A DNA stretch of 64,000 bases from Bacillus renqingensis (GCF_016464375.1 NZ_JADDIU010000005.1:1-64000), one strand, 5' to 3'. Numbered from the stretch's first letter, positions 8,136-17,274 are shown. The notes: generated by a model from the sequence alone, not told the origin. Program-made: numbers and translations.

Positions 8136-9995
8136 ATGATAAATGCTATTTATTCCAGTAAAGTTCTAAAGTATGCAGGTCTTAAACAAGATAAATTCTT
8201 GCTTCCCGATAAAATTGCTATTAGAGAGGGTGTCTCATGTGGAGATAAAATAGCGCTTATTGGAGAAGTAAATAATGAGATTTTAGAGTTCAAAATGTTT
8301 GTAATTAATGGTTGTATTTTATGTAAAGCAATTAGTAATTATCTTTATGAAAAGTATAATAATCAAAATATTAGAGCAGCAATCAATGAATGTCAAAAAT
8401 GGATAAATGATATTTATAGTACTGAAAATGTACTAAATGATCTGTTTGATTATCAGTTACTTGGAACAGATAAAAATTGTGTTTTGAAACCAATTGAACT
8501 TTTCAATAATTTTATCAAGGATTTAGAAAAACAAGGAAATGATTTTTGCGATGTAAGAGACACTAGTGGTGATTTGGCGTGTGATGCCTGTGTCAAAACA
8601 AGCGGGATAAATTGGAGTGGCGTTGATGCCAAATACCAAAATAAAGGTGAAAAGCTATACGATAAGGAATTTACAACTGAATATATGAAAGATTGGTATA
8701 GACTGGGCAAGGTTGTTTTGCAAAAAGATGAGATAGAATTACTTAAACAAAAATGCAGAAATATTACAGAAGATGATATAAATTTTATTGCTAACGAAAA
8801 AATTATGGCACCTATATACTCGAATATTTGTGACAATAACTTGCTAGAATATGCCACAGACCAGAGATGGAGAATGCTTGAAAATCAAATACATCATAAA
8901 TCTATTATAAAAAAAGAAATCGATATGATTTCTAATTACCTTAGAGAAGAAGGAATGGGACCTTATTTTATAAAAGGATTCCAAAATGATAAACTTTATA
9001 AAAGCGAAAATACTCGCGTTTATTGTGACTATGATTTAGTCTGTTTATCCTCTACAGATGCACTGAAATTTGGCAACTTTTTATTTGCCAATGATTATCA
9101 CATGATTCCAGGAATTTTTTCTTTAAAGAAGATTAAAGGAAATACAACTGAAGAATATTCAGGTCATTATCATGTGATGAAAGTTATTGAGGATAAGATA
9201 AACTTAATTATTGATGTTAGCTTTCCTGGTTATCCGATGGGGAGAATTGACATCTTATATCCTACTATAAAGAATAATGAAATTTCTCATGAAGATCAGT
9301 TGATTATCTCGTTATGTCATTTATTTAAGCATGCGGAATTAGCAATAAAAGATATAAACGACATATACATGATTTTAAATAGTGGTAGACTAAATTTTGT
9401 AATTTTGAACGAGAAATTAACTGGAAATTCCTTATTATTCTTCTTTTCTTTAGCCTTAAATTTTATTTATTTAAACTATCAAGTATCAAATGAAGTAAAG
9501 GAAAAAATCTCGACATCGATTAAAATCGACTTTTCTATTTGCAAAAATTTCCCTGAATGGCCTTATAATAGAGAATCTTTCTATAGATCTAAAAAGTATG
9601 ATTTAGAGAAACGTTTAGAAAATAGTGAGGATATATCTAGAATACATCTTTTTCCCTTAGCGATGTTTAGGGAGTGTATTTCAATTGGTGATGAATACTA
9701 CCAGAAAAAAATTATTGAAAACTACGAATCATCGTATATTTGCGACGGTATATTTAGCGTGAATAAGGATAATTTTTGTTTTTATGTAACAGACATGGGG
9801 ATATTTCTAGATAGCAATTTAAAGGTTTTTGAAATTGGCAGAAAAAAATATCGAGAAGCTATTAAAGAACTACTAAATTACTTAGAAGTAAACGAAATTA
9901 TGGAACTTCCTTTTGCAGTAGAATATCCAAATAAAATATCTCGTGTTTTTGGCTATAAAATAGATAATTCTTATCAAACTAGGAATGTAGATTGA
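8136..9995 (+). CDS. SufU-like sulfur/Fe-S scaffold fused to a nucleotidyltransferase-like domain (619 aa)
   Basis: Residues about 1-165 resemble SufU/IscU: VSCGDKIAL (C-G-D), GCILCKAISNYL (the second Cys region), and a third Cys cluster ACDACVK. Family SufU uses Cys, Asp, Cys, Cys to bind zinc and accept persulfide. After a linker, residues about 245-460 look like the uncharacterised NTP_transf_5 type: TRVYCDYDLVCL (a DxD motif), HYHVMKVI, FPGYPMGRIDILYP. This family is often seen in lasso and other RiPP loci. The last 150 residues are unassigned. The gene follows the SufS-like gene by 1 nt. I know of no described protein with this fusion. The domain calls rest on motifs only. Confidence 0.6.
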   Translation: MINAIYSSKVLKYAGLKQDKFLLPDKIAIREGVSCGDKIALIGEVNNEILEFKMFVINGCILCKAISNYLYEKYNNQNIRAAINECQKWINDIYSTENVLNDLFDYQLLGTDKNCVLKPIELFNNFIKDLEKQGNDFCDVRDTSGDLACDACVKTSGINWSGVDAKYQNKGEKLYDKEFTTEYMKDWYRLGKVVLQKDEIELLKQKCRNITEDDINFIANEKIMAPIYSNICDNNLLEYATDQRWRMLENQIHHKSIIKKEIDMISNYLREEGMGPYFIKGFQNDKLYKSENTRVYCDYDLVCLSSTDALKFGNFLFANDYHMIPGIFSLKKIKGNTTEEYSGHYHVMKVIEDKINLIIDVSFPGYPMGRIDILYPTIKNNEISHEDQLIISLCHLFKHAELAIKDINDIYMILNSGRLNFVILNEKLTGNSLLFFFSLALNFIYLNYQVSNEVKEKISTSIKIDFSICKNFPEWPYNRESFYRSKKYDLEKRLENSEDISRIHLFPLAMFRECISIGDEYYQKKIIENYESSYICDGIFSVNKDNFCFYVTDMGIFLDSNLKVFEIGRKKYREAIKELLNYLEVNEIMELPFAVEYPNKISRVFGYKIDNSYQTRNVD

Positions 9996-10109
9996 AAAGT
10001 AAGCGATCAATAGTGAGCACGTAGAGAAAAGACAATCAGCTTGATATGATGAGAATCCAAGTTGATTGTCTGTAAATGAAAAGAGATTAGTTCTTTTGAG
10101 ACGAAAGAA

Positions 10110-10292
10110 CAAAACAATTCTTCGGCAGAGGGAACTCCAAGGAAGCAGCTGGTCTAACACCGCAAGGTTTCCGATGTCTTCATTGGGGAGTTTGTCAAAG
10201 AGATACTTCAAATATTCAAACGGTATAAGCCCGTTTTCTTTAGAGGTTTCAATGATGCTGTAAATCACGCTACTAGCTGTTGCACCTCTTGT
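10110..10292 (-). pseudogene. IS66 transposase (TnpC) 3'-end remnant, minus strand
   Basis: Read on the minus strand, the segment gives TTRGATASSVIYSIIETSKENGL, then FEYLKYLFDKLPN and LLPWSS, the well-known IS66 transposase C-terminus. There is no catalytic DDE part. Only the tail survives, and it is placed head to head with a second tail on the + strand starting at about 10290. Confidence 0.75.
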
Positions 10293-10510
10293 TGTTCAGC
10301 AATACCACAAAAGGAGCAAGGTCCAGTGCGGTGATCTATAGTGTTGTAGAGACGGCCAAGGAAAACGGGTTGAGTCCATTCTACTACCTTAGCTATCTGT
10401 TTCAGGAGCTTCCCAATATCGATACGACGGATAAAAAGAAACTGGCTGAATTCCTGCCATGGTCACCGACACTTCCGCAGGACTGCCGTATTCCTAACAA
10501 ATCTATATAA
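10280..10510 (+). pseudogene. IS66 transposase (TnpC) 3'-end remnant, plus strand
   Basis: The frame reads NTTKGARSSAVIYSVVETAK, then YYLSYLFQELPN and LPWSPTLP ... CRIPNK, a complete IS66 TnpC terminus ending in a natural stop. It differs in sequence from the minus-strand remnant beside it, so the two came from different IS66 copies. Confidence 0.75.
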
Positions 10511-10932
10511 AGCATATATGAAATTCCCATCTTACTATGTAAAATTAAAGACAAGTGAATGTATGTTGTTATTGATACCCTTTAATGCCAAGAAATTGAC
10601 GGCGTTAATTGTCAATAATCTGACGGAAATATTGTCCAAAACAAAGGGGAACCTGTAACCCGCTAGAGCCTCTCCTTAAACTAAATATCAACCTGATAGG
10701 TTTCGTTTGGTTTTAAATTAAATCTTACGTCATTCATACCAACGATAACGTACCATTCCATACCGAGTTCCATGCGACACAAAAGCTTTCTTCCATATCG
10801 GTGTTTGTCAAGAAAGTTGTCGCATTTTTACATCAAAAAGTTTTTCAAAAAACGCTACCACGCTTCTCTTGCTGGCCTCTTCATAAACAATTTGTTATAA
10901 CGAAATAATTGTTTATGAAGGGGGTAATATTT
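10511..10932. other. Non-coding stretch between element remnants
   Basis: About 420 bp without a credible gene. An imperfect dyad of aacaatttgttat / ataattgtttatg type lies near 10888-10917, just before the decayed recombinase. I see nothing else that I can assign; it is probably scar DNA from element decay. Confidence 0.4.
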
Positions 10933-11582
10933 TCACCGCCATTTTCTCGGGTTTACTCGTTTTCTAGTTGATCCTTCATAGGGTTTAGGGCAACTGATTG
11001 ATGAGGAGACCAGTTCCTTGTCGTTCGTGACCAGCGCTCTGGGTGCTTGGGTTTTGCAACTAATGGCATAACAATTAGAACGCTCAGACAATTTTGTGTG
11101 TGGTGTTTGAGACCTTAGAAACACATAGGGTAAACTGCTTTTAGGTCTCGAGTATAATATATAATCAGCCAATGCATTACCGACATCAGGTAAAAGAGGT
11201 AACGTTAAGGACTTGCCATTTTTTTATTGTATTATGGCGATTGTCTTATTCCGCCAATCAATGCTGGATAATATAGATTTGTAATGTCAATGCTTCTTAA
11301 ACCCGTGTGCATTACTAAAAGCACCATGGCATAGTTGCACTTTCCGATACAGGTAGAACGGTCGATTGACTGAAGCAAGCGATTCTCTTCGTCCTTTGTT
11401 ATAGTTGGTACAACTGAAGTTTTTCTGGAACCACTGCTCGGAACTGCCAGAACCAGTTTGTCTTTAGCCTTCTTTTCTTTATAAAGAAACTTCAGAAATG
11501 ACCGAAGGGCAGATAATTGTTCGCATACTGGTGCTTTGGTAAGACCTTGATATATAAGGAATGAAATTTCGAACATCATCAA
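10933..11582 (-). pseudogene. Decayed tyrosine recombinase
   Basis: Two minus-strand frames belong to one gene. The first (11582-11232) gives a core-binding segment (LSALRSFLKFLYKEKKAKD) and the catalytic-domain opening with the first arginine (LLVMHTGLRSIDITNL). The second (11172-10933) gives RPKSSLPYVFLRSQTPHTK, matching the segment before the second catalytic box. A frameshift and deletion separate them, and the HxxR, H and Tyr boxes are missing. The second segment resembles RPKSEQPFVFLKNKQ in the intact recombinase ending at 15990, so it may be a relic of a related element. Confidence 0.7.
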
Positions 11583-11696
11583 GCAGAAGACCAGATATAT
11601 TTTTATTAAGTTCTGACTTTACATATTATCGTAACCTATATGATAGAATAGAGAGTAAGAGAGTAAGCGGTAAATATTTTGCAAAGGGGTGGGAAA

Positions 11697-12164
11697 ATGG
11701 AGCATAATGGCAATGTCGTGTATGCAAAAGATTTTGAGAATAGGAAACGTCACGCAGACCAGGAACGCAAAATTACGGAAATTGAAAATCATATCCCGGA
11801 TGGATACCAAAGTGACATCCGTATGTATCAGAAATATTGCGAAGCATCGGAGCAGCGGGAATCCACGCAATCTTTTCTTGATTACTTGTTTGTTTCCGTC
11901 ACTGAGGAAGGCGTGAAGAAGAACACGTGGAAAAAACGGGTAGTCGCCTTGCGAAAATACTTTTCGATTGAACACGGCATAAGGTTCAGCGAATCCGTCC
12001 AATTCCGAATCTCCCTCACCCGGAAATTGTACCGGGAGGAGGGGCGAGAACGTTTAGTGCCCATTGCCAAACAGACCGGACACCAGTCGTTTGAAACGTT
12101 GGATAAGCATTACCTGACTGTGGCCGATGCTACGGTAGATAAATTTATGGAATATAAAAAATAA
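11697..12164 (+). pseudogene. Tyrosine recombinase with internal deletion of the catalytic core
   Basis: The frame is open (155 aa) with a good aaggggtggg signal before ATG 11697. The N-terminal SAM-like core-binding domain (residues about 25-105, with SFLDYLFVSVTEEGVKKNTW) joins abruptly at about LTRKLYREEGRERL to the last part of a recombinase, KQTGHQSFETLDKHYLTV, which carries the final His and the catalytic-type Tyr. The segment with Arg I, Lys and HxxR is absent. It cannot cut DNA, but might still bind att-like sites. Confidence 0.65.
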
Positions 12165-12433
12165 GTATATATTAGAAGGAACTCAACAAAATAGTAGTTT
12201 TTCATCCATCACTAAAAGAACGCTATGCCGGAAGAGTCAAATTTATTTATATTGATATAATCATGCAGAAATTGATATAATTAAATTATTATCATAGGTT
12301 GAGTGTATAGGGGGTATGCAAATTAATAAAGGTATGCAAAACTGGAAGCCGGGATATCCGGTTATTTTTATATAATAAGAGATTGTTTTACCAATTAAAA
12401 TAAGTTTAGTATTGCAGAAACGGAGGTTAAATA

Positions 12434-13285
12434 TTGTTTATAGACACACATTCCCGTGAAGCAATGTTGCAGGGGATTTGCAACTTTTTTAGTATAACAA
12501 CGAAAGAGCTTTCGGTTCTTTTTGATAAGGCGGGAAAAGAATCACGGAAAGAATACTATTTAGATGGCGATATATTCAATAACATTATTAATGAGTTCAT
12601 TGATGCAAAGATGCCTAATACTTCTGTAGATCAGGTTTTGTTTTTTCATTTAAGTCGTAGATTGAACTCAAATAAGAGAAATTATACTGGCAAAAATCTA
12701 TATGACTTATTATCAACAAATAATGAAACTACAGAATTTTTGAAAAACCACAACGTCGAGTTTTTACCTGTTGAAGGGCGTTTGGAACTGGTATATAAGG
12801 GGAAAGCAGTATCCTTGTCGGATTCGTATAAAGAAAATGTCCCATACTTAAGATGGAGGTTGGGTCATAACGAATATCGTATCGACTATTGCTTTAATGG
12901 TTTTATGTTGAAAGATTTATTGTATAAAAATCATTATGCACGGGATCTGTCAAATGCATCTGAATTTATTAGTGTGTTAGCATCATTTCTGAAGAGAAGA
13001 GATATTGTAGCTGACTACTTTGAAAACAGCACCTATTATTGTTTTGAATATTGTTGCCCATTGAAAAAAATACTTTTTGATAGCGATGAGAATTTATCAT
13101 TTGAAGGGAAACAGAGGTATTTGTTGAACCAAATTTTACATAGGCTATATGATTACTCTGTGACAGAACTTCGTTATATGTTCGACCATGATAATCCAAT
13201 AATCAGATTAAAAGATAATGATACTATGGATGGTGAACATTTTATTTCAATCGAAGAAATTACCGAAGAAATGCTTGAACAATGA
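12434..13285 (+). CDS. Orphan protein of unknown function (283 aa)
   Basis: Starts at TTG 12434, 7 nt after cggaggt. I do not recognise a family. The protein is soluble, rich in Asn, Tyr and Phe, with an aromatic and cysteine-rich stretch (YYCFEYCCPLKKILF, residues about 197-211) and an acidic C-terminus (ISIEEITEEMLEQ). It sits between recombinase remnants and the trio element, with a region of about 270 bp on each side that has no gene, so it is probably cargo of a former mobile element. Possible roles such as a small regulator or an immunity factor are speculation. Confidence 0.5.
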   Translation: MFIDTHSREAMLQGICNFFSITTKELSVLFDKAGKESRKEYYLDGDIFNNIINEFIDAKMPNTSVDQVLFFHLSRRLNSNKRNYTGKNLYDLLSTNNETTEFLKNHNVEFLPVEGRLELVYKGKAVSLSDSYKENVPYLRWRLGHNEYRIDYCFNGFMLKDLLYKNHYARDLSNASEFISVLASFLKRRDIVADYFENSTYYCFEYCCPLKKILFDSDENLSFEGKQRYLLNQILHRLYDYSVTELRYMFDHDNPIIRLKDNDTMDGEHFISIEEITEEMLEQ

Positions 13286-13547
13286 TTCTAAAAGCCCTTA
13301 ATCGCCGGGTTTTAACGCCAGTAATTAGGTGCCTTAGGGGGTTGCTATTATGATTATATTTCTTTTCCATTTTTAAATGTAACGCCATTAGCATTGTATA
13401 AAAACTTTTGAACCTTGTCAAATTGGATTTTTGTAGATAATAGAATTTAAAACTGAATATTCTGGTATATTGTTTTCATCCATAATTTAAAAAGGTCGAT
13501 AAGGTTATAAGCAGTAGTCCTTATCCACAATTGGTAAATTATTCCCC

Positions 13548-13912
13548 CTAATCGAGATAAAGTGGGTCAAACGATAAGTCGTCTAGGTGGTCCACCTCGC
13601 CTTCGTCAAATTGGCGTACAATGAAAGCGAAATCTCTTTCCCAATCATATTTACTTCGTTCTTTTGAGGAGCGGGTTGGTTTCCGGAAAAGAGCACGAAT
13701 AAAGGTATCAAGCCCTTCATAAAGACAAGTTTCTAAAGTCCTTTTTAGTTCTAACAGGCTGCCGTTGTGGCTGACTCTCATTCGAAGTAAAACTTCAAGA
13801 CAATAGGTGATTAAAGCAATCCAGATCTGATTATAGACAGCATTTTCACTTTTTCCGTAGAAGGATTTAATCTTCAGATGTTGTTTCATCCATTTAAAGA
13901 AGGTTTCGATTT
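13548..13912 (-). pseudogene. IS4-type transposase 3' half (left flank of trio element)
   Basis: Minus-strand frame with KIETFFKWMKQHLKIKSFYG and SENAVYNQIWIALITY, the conserved C-terminal part of IS4-type transposases that holds the last catalytic Glu. The upstream catalytic part is absent: the homology starts exactly where the inverted repeat of the trio element ends. The natural stop is at 13548. Confidence 0.75.
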
Positions 13913-13997
13913 TCCTTATCCAAACCTTTATAAAATCCAAGCCCTTTCATGGGACCTATTGATTTTACTAGGATTTTAATGAAAAAGGTTTGGATTT
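13913..13997 (+). repeat. Left inverted repeat of the trio element
   Basis: The reverse complement of 13913-13997 matches 17275-17359 over 85 bp with about six differences. Inside the arm, aaatccaaaccttttt and a mirrored copy (gaaagggcttggatttt here) form a spaced palindrome, and aaaggtttgga recurs once more. These are the kind of paired half-sites that tyrosine recombinases bind. Confidence 0.85.
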
Positions 13998-14006
13998 AAT
14001 TTTTAG

Positions 14007-15041
14007 TTATTTACACAAATCCCTTAATTTTTGAATATCCCCTTTCCAAAGTTTAGGTTGATTCACTTCTTCTTCAGTCATTATTTGTTTCATTGCTGAC
14101 GATTCCTGGGTTACTGTTATCTCCAAGTAAACCATTGTTGTCTGAATGTTTTCATGGCCTAATAAATATTGAATTTCACCAACATTCATACCATTTTCCA
14201 TCCAGTGGGTTGCTGTCGCATGTCTAATCTGATGAGGGTGTAAAGTTACCGGAACCTCCGGACACACTTTATTAGCTATGACAGCCCATTTTTTTAGTTG
14301 TTTAGTAACTGCTGGTTGCGTCAATTTTTTCTTTTTTCCTTTTATTTTTGAATAAAACAAGAAATCATCTTCATTAGGTCCCATGCCATGATATTCACTT
14401 ACGAATTTCTTAAGGTATTGAACAGTCTTGGGATTCAAGCCCAAGCTTCGATGTTTATTTCCTTTTCCAGTTATTGTGACATTTGGTTTTGATACATTCA
14501 AGCGTACATTTTTAATCTTTAGTGATAATATTTCATCGATTCTTGCTGCTATATCATAAAGTAATATAAACATCGCAAGATCTCTTCTCCCTGTTTGAGT
14601 AGACTGATCAATTGTTCCCAATAGTGCTTTTACACCCCCTTTACTCATCCCTTTTACTTTGATTTTTGGTGCCTTTCTTTTCTTGACTGATGCTGCTGCT
14701 AAACTAAGATAGCTTAATGTAATATCCTGTATGCTTAAATATTTTAGAAAAGCCTTTATGGATGATAATCTTACATTGGCTGATTGTGGCTTGCAGTTCT
14801 TTTCATTCATAAGCCATATTAACCATTCGTCAATAGTTTCAGCTTTGAAACAATCATAGGAAAGCTGAATTATTGTTATTTTTTTCTTTTCTTCAAGAAA
14901 ATCCATGAAAAGTGTTAATGCAAGACGATATGATTTTATTGTATGCTCACTGCTTGTTTTGCTGGAAGGACAATAGACTCTAATGAATTTGTTGATATGG
15001 TTCGCAATTTCATTTGATTCTTTCGTGTTATTCTTCATCAT
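14007..15041 (-). CDS. Tyrosine recombinase, third gene of the trio (344 aa)
   Basis: N-terminal core-binding domain to about residue 130, then a full catalytic domain: Arg in AARIDEILSL, Lys in GKGNKHRSLGL, HQIRHATATHW (HxxR), LGHENIQTTMVYLEI with the last His and the nucleophile Tyr. It overlaps the preceding recombinase gene by 14 nt, typical of trio elements in which the three proteins are made together. It ends 9 nt from the left repeat. Confidence 0.9.
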   Translation of the reverse strand: MMKNNTKESNEIANHINKFIRVYCPSSKTSSEHTIKSYRLALTLFMDFLEEKKKITIIQLSYDCFKAETIDEWLIWLMNEKNCKPQSANVRLSSIKAFLKYLSIQDITLSYLSLAAASVKKRKAPKIKVKGMSKGGVKALLGTIDQSTQTGRRDLAMFILLYDIAARIDEILSLKIKNVRLNVSKPNVTITGKGNKHRSLGLNPKTVQYLKKFVSEYHGMGPNEDDFLFYSKIKGKKKKLTQPAVTKQLKKWAVIANKVCPEVPVTLHPHQIRHATATHWMENGMNVGEIQYLLGHENIQTTMVYLEITVTQESSAMKQIMTEEEVNQPKLWKGDIQKLRDLCK

Positions 15042-15993
15042 ACATCCCCGGAACTAATTCATCAAAACTCTTTCCCGTCAACTTTTCCAGTTTATCTCTA
15101 AGTCCGGGTACCAGTGAATAATAATACATTGTGCTTTCGATTGATGAGTGTCCCATGCTTCGGCTTAAAGCCAGTAATTTTGAAGTGAATTCTATCCCTA
15201 CATTTGTCCAGCTATTGATATTCGTTATGGCATAGTGATGTCGGAGGGCATATGCATTGGCATAAGAATCATTGTATTGATACCATAATTTATTGAAATT
15301 CAATGTAATCCATGCCTTTGTATAATACTTGTCATCTTTTGTCGGAAAGAAATACGTTCTTGATGGACATATTCCTTCGATTTCTTTGTCATATCGTTTC
15401 ATCATTGCTAACATAGAATCATGCATAACCACGTAATGTTGATTATATCCCTTTGATTTTTGAATATTTATGACACCATTTTCTAAATTCACATCTCTTC
15501 TTTTTAATAAGCGAACCTCGGTAGTTCTCATGCCAGTGCTATATAGAAGCCTGAACACTACCGGCATCATGATTTTTCTAAATATAGTAGTTCTTCTGTT
15601 TCTTATTGTTTGGATCGTATCACATGCATGAAAGAAATTTCTTAATTCTCCATCGGTAAATGCATGAGGTATATAGTTGTTTTTTTCCAACTTTGGTATA
15701 TGCGGTCTGGAAAACCATCGGTTTTCTGCTCTTGCATTCATATAATCAACCAAATTAATAACAGCGTATATTCTTGTTCTGCAGGAATTATTCAATTCTG
15801 TATCTCTTTGTTTGCACCATGAATCTATCATTTGCTGTGTTAATTCATCGTCATTGGGGTAACCTGTTTTACAATAAGTACTAAATGCCTTGAGATGAAT
15901 ATCATAACAGTTGCACCATGACTGCGATGCAACCCTATAATTTACGAAATCATCCATGATAGAAAAAGCCAATTGTTCCTGCTTATTTTTCAT
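15028..15993 (-). CDS. Tyrosine recombinase, second gene of the trio (321 aa)
   Basis: The catalytic domain shows Arg in YSTGMRTTEVRLLKRRDV, SKGYNQHYVVM, MGHSSIESTMYYYS with His and Tyr. In the second box the usual HxxR reads YALRHHYA, so Tyr stands where His is normal. That change is one to note, though His can be replaced in some family members. It overlaps the first recombinase gene by 4 nt (ATGA) and the third by 14 nt. Confidence 0.88.
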   Translation of the reverse strand: MKNKQEQLAFSIMDDFVNYRVASQSWCNCYDIHLKAFSTYCKTGYPNDDELTQQMIDSWCKQRDTELNNSCRTRIYAVINLVDYMNARAENRWFSRPHIPKLEKNNYIPHAFTDGELRNFFHACDTIQTIRNRRTTIFRKIMMPVVFRLLYSTGMRTTEVRLLKRRDVNLENGVINIQKSKGYNQHYVVMHDSMLAMMKRYDKEIEGICPSRTYFFPTKDDKYYTKAWITLNFNKLWYQYNDSYANAYALRHHYAITNINSWTNVGIEFTSKLLALSRSMGHSSIESTMYYYSLVPGLRDKLEKLTGKSFDELVPGMYDEE

Positions 15994-16877
15994 GATCCAT
16001 CATCCTCCTTATCCGCATAAATCGGAAACATCTCAACATTTAATGCGCATTCTTTTAGATGCACAAAGTCCGTATTGACATATGTGTCCAGGGAATGAGG
16101 AGATGAATGCCCCAATATTGCTGATATAACTGGTGCTGGTATACTTTCCTTAAGCATGGATGATGCAAGCTTATGTCTAAAAATATGTGTGCCTCTTCTA
16201 TCATTGTGATTCATTCTAATATTTGCGGCATTCATGATTTTGTTAACTGCAATAGAAACGGCTGATTTGCCTATTACCGAATCTTTTTGCTTGTTTTTGA
16301 GAAAAACAAAAGGCTGTTCACTTTTAGGACGTTCATTGATGATATAGCTATACAATGCGTTTCCAATCATAGCTTCCATTGGGAGCTCTAGTGAGTTAGA
16401 AGTTTTTGACTGTATTATTTTGATGGTATCATTTTCCCAGTCGATGTCCTCCAATTTTAAATAAGCTATGTCAACACTTCTTAGTCCGGTATAAACCAAT
16501 AAAGTACCAATTGCTCTGGTTCGGAAAGATATATCTACACTCATATCAAGAATAACCTTTTTAATTTTTTCAAGTTCGCCGTCACTCAAATATTGAATAT
16601 TTTTTCTATGTTCCTTTAATACCGGAAGAAGAAATGCAATGCGATTACATTCAGTAATTTCAGGTGCCACAGTTTCCAAAACTCTTTTCAATCTCCATCG
16701 GCAGCTGTATCCTCTTATCATTTCTTTGTTTTCACTCATAAAACATGAAATAACATGCTTTTCTCTTATGGAGGAAATATCAAAAGTCTCTAATTCCTGT
16801 ATTTTTGTAAAAAAATGTTCTGCTTCTCTTATTTCATTTTGACAAGTCTTCTCTTTTTTTTCATTCCTGTTAACCAC
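15990..16877 (-). CDS. Tyrosine recombinase, first gene of the trio, probably N-truncated by a TAG (295 aa from GTG)
   Basis: All catalytic boxes are present: YTGLRSVDIAYLKL, SKTSNSLELPM, HIFRHKLASSML, LGHSSPHSLDTYVN. From GTG 16877 the protein lacks part of the core-binding domain. Reading upstream in the same frame gives CENFKKVIDVYQAVV, then a TAG at 16928-16926, then MKHRLFEDSQ back to an ATG at 16958 that overlaps the stop of the small upstream gene (ATGA). The original start was therefore probably 16958, with an amber codon at position 11. No good ribosome site precedes GTG 16877. Confidence 0.75.
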   Translation of the reverse strand: MVNRNEKKEKTCQNEIREAEHFFTKIQELETFDISSIREKHVISCFMSENKEMIRGYSCRWRLKRVLETVAPEITECNRIAFLLPVLKEHRKNIQYLSDGELEKIKKVILDMSVDISFRTRAIGTLLVYTGLRSVDIAYLKLEDIDWENDTIKIIQSKTSNSLELPMEAMIGNALYSYIINERPKSEQPFVFLKNKQKDSVIGKSAVSIAVNKIMNAANIRMNHNDRRGTHIFRHKLASSMLKESIPAPVISAILGHSSPHSLDTYVNTDFVHLKECALNVEMFPIYADKEDDGS

Positions 16878-16954
16878 GGCTTGATAAACATCTATTACTT
16901 TTTTGAAGTTTTCACATAAGGGTGGCTACTGGGAATCTTCAAACAACCGATGCT

Positions 16955-17233
16955 TCATATCTGACCACTAGGATATTCATTATGGATGTCAAAATTCATA
17001 ATCATTGTAATATGCGATTTAAATGGGAAACGATATTGTTTTGTAGAATTAGTCTTACTTACACGATAAAGATAGTAATCTTCATATGAATCAAATTTAA
17101 CATCAGTATTCAATATTTTTTTTATTTCAGCTTCAACATTATGGATGTAAGACGAACTATACGGATAATCACCTTCTTTCATATAATTGATAAGTTTTTG
17201 ATAGCCTTCATTAAGATTGGTTAAATCTAACAT
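16955..17233 (-). CDS. Small leader gene of the trio element (92 aa), function unknown
   Basis: A strong aaggaggt signal 6 nt before the ATG at 17233 shows that it is translated. It is the first gene inside the right repeat. The protein is hydrophilic with several Tyr (YPYSSSYIHNVEAEIKKIL). I do not recognise it. Its stop overlaps the ATG of the following recombinase, so it may drive coupled translation of the trio or act as an accessory DNA-binding factor. It is too short to be a recombinase itself. Confidence 0.55.
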   Translation of the reverse strand: MLDLTNLNEGYQKLINYMKEGDYPYSSSYIHNVEAEIKKILNTDVKFDSYEDYYLYRVSKTNSTKQYRFPFKSHITMIMNFDIHNEYPSGQI

Positions 17234-17274
17234 ATATAATTACCTCCTTAAAATAATCATATATGTTACAAATA

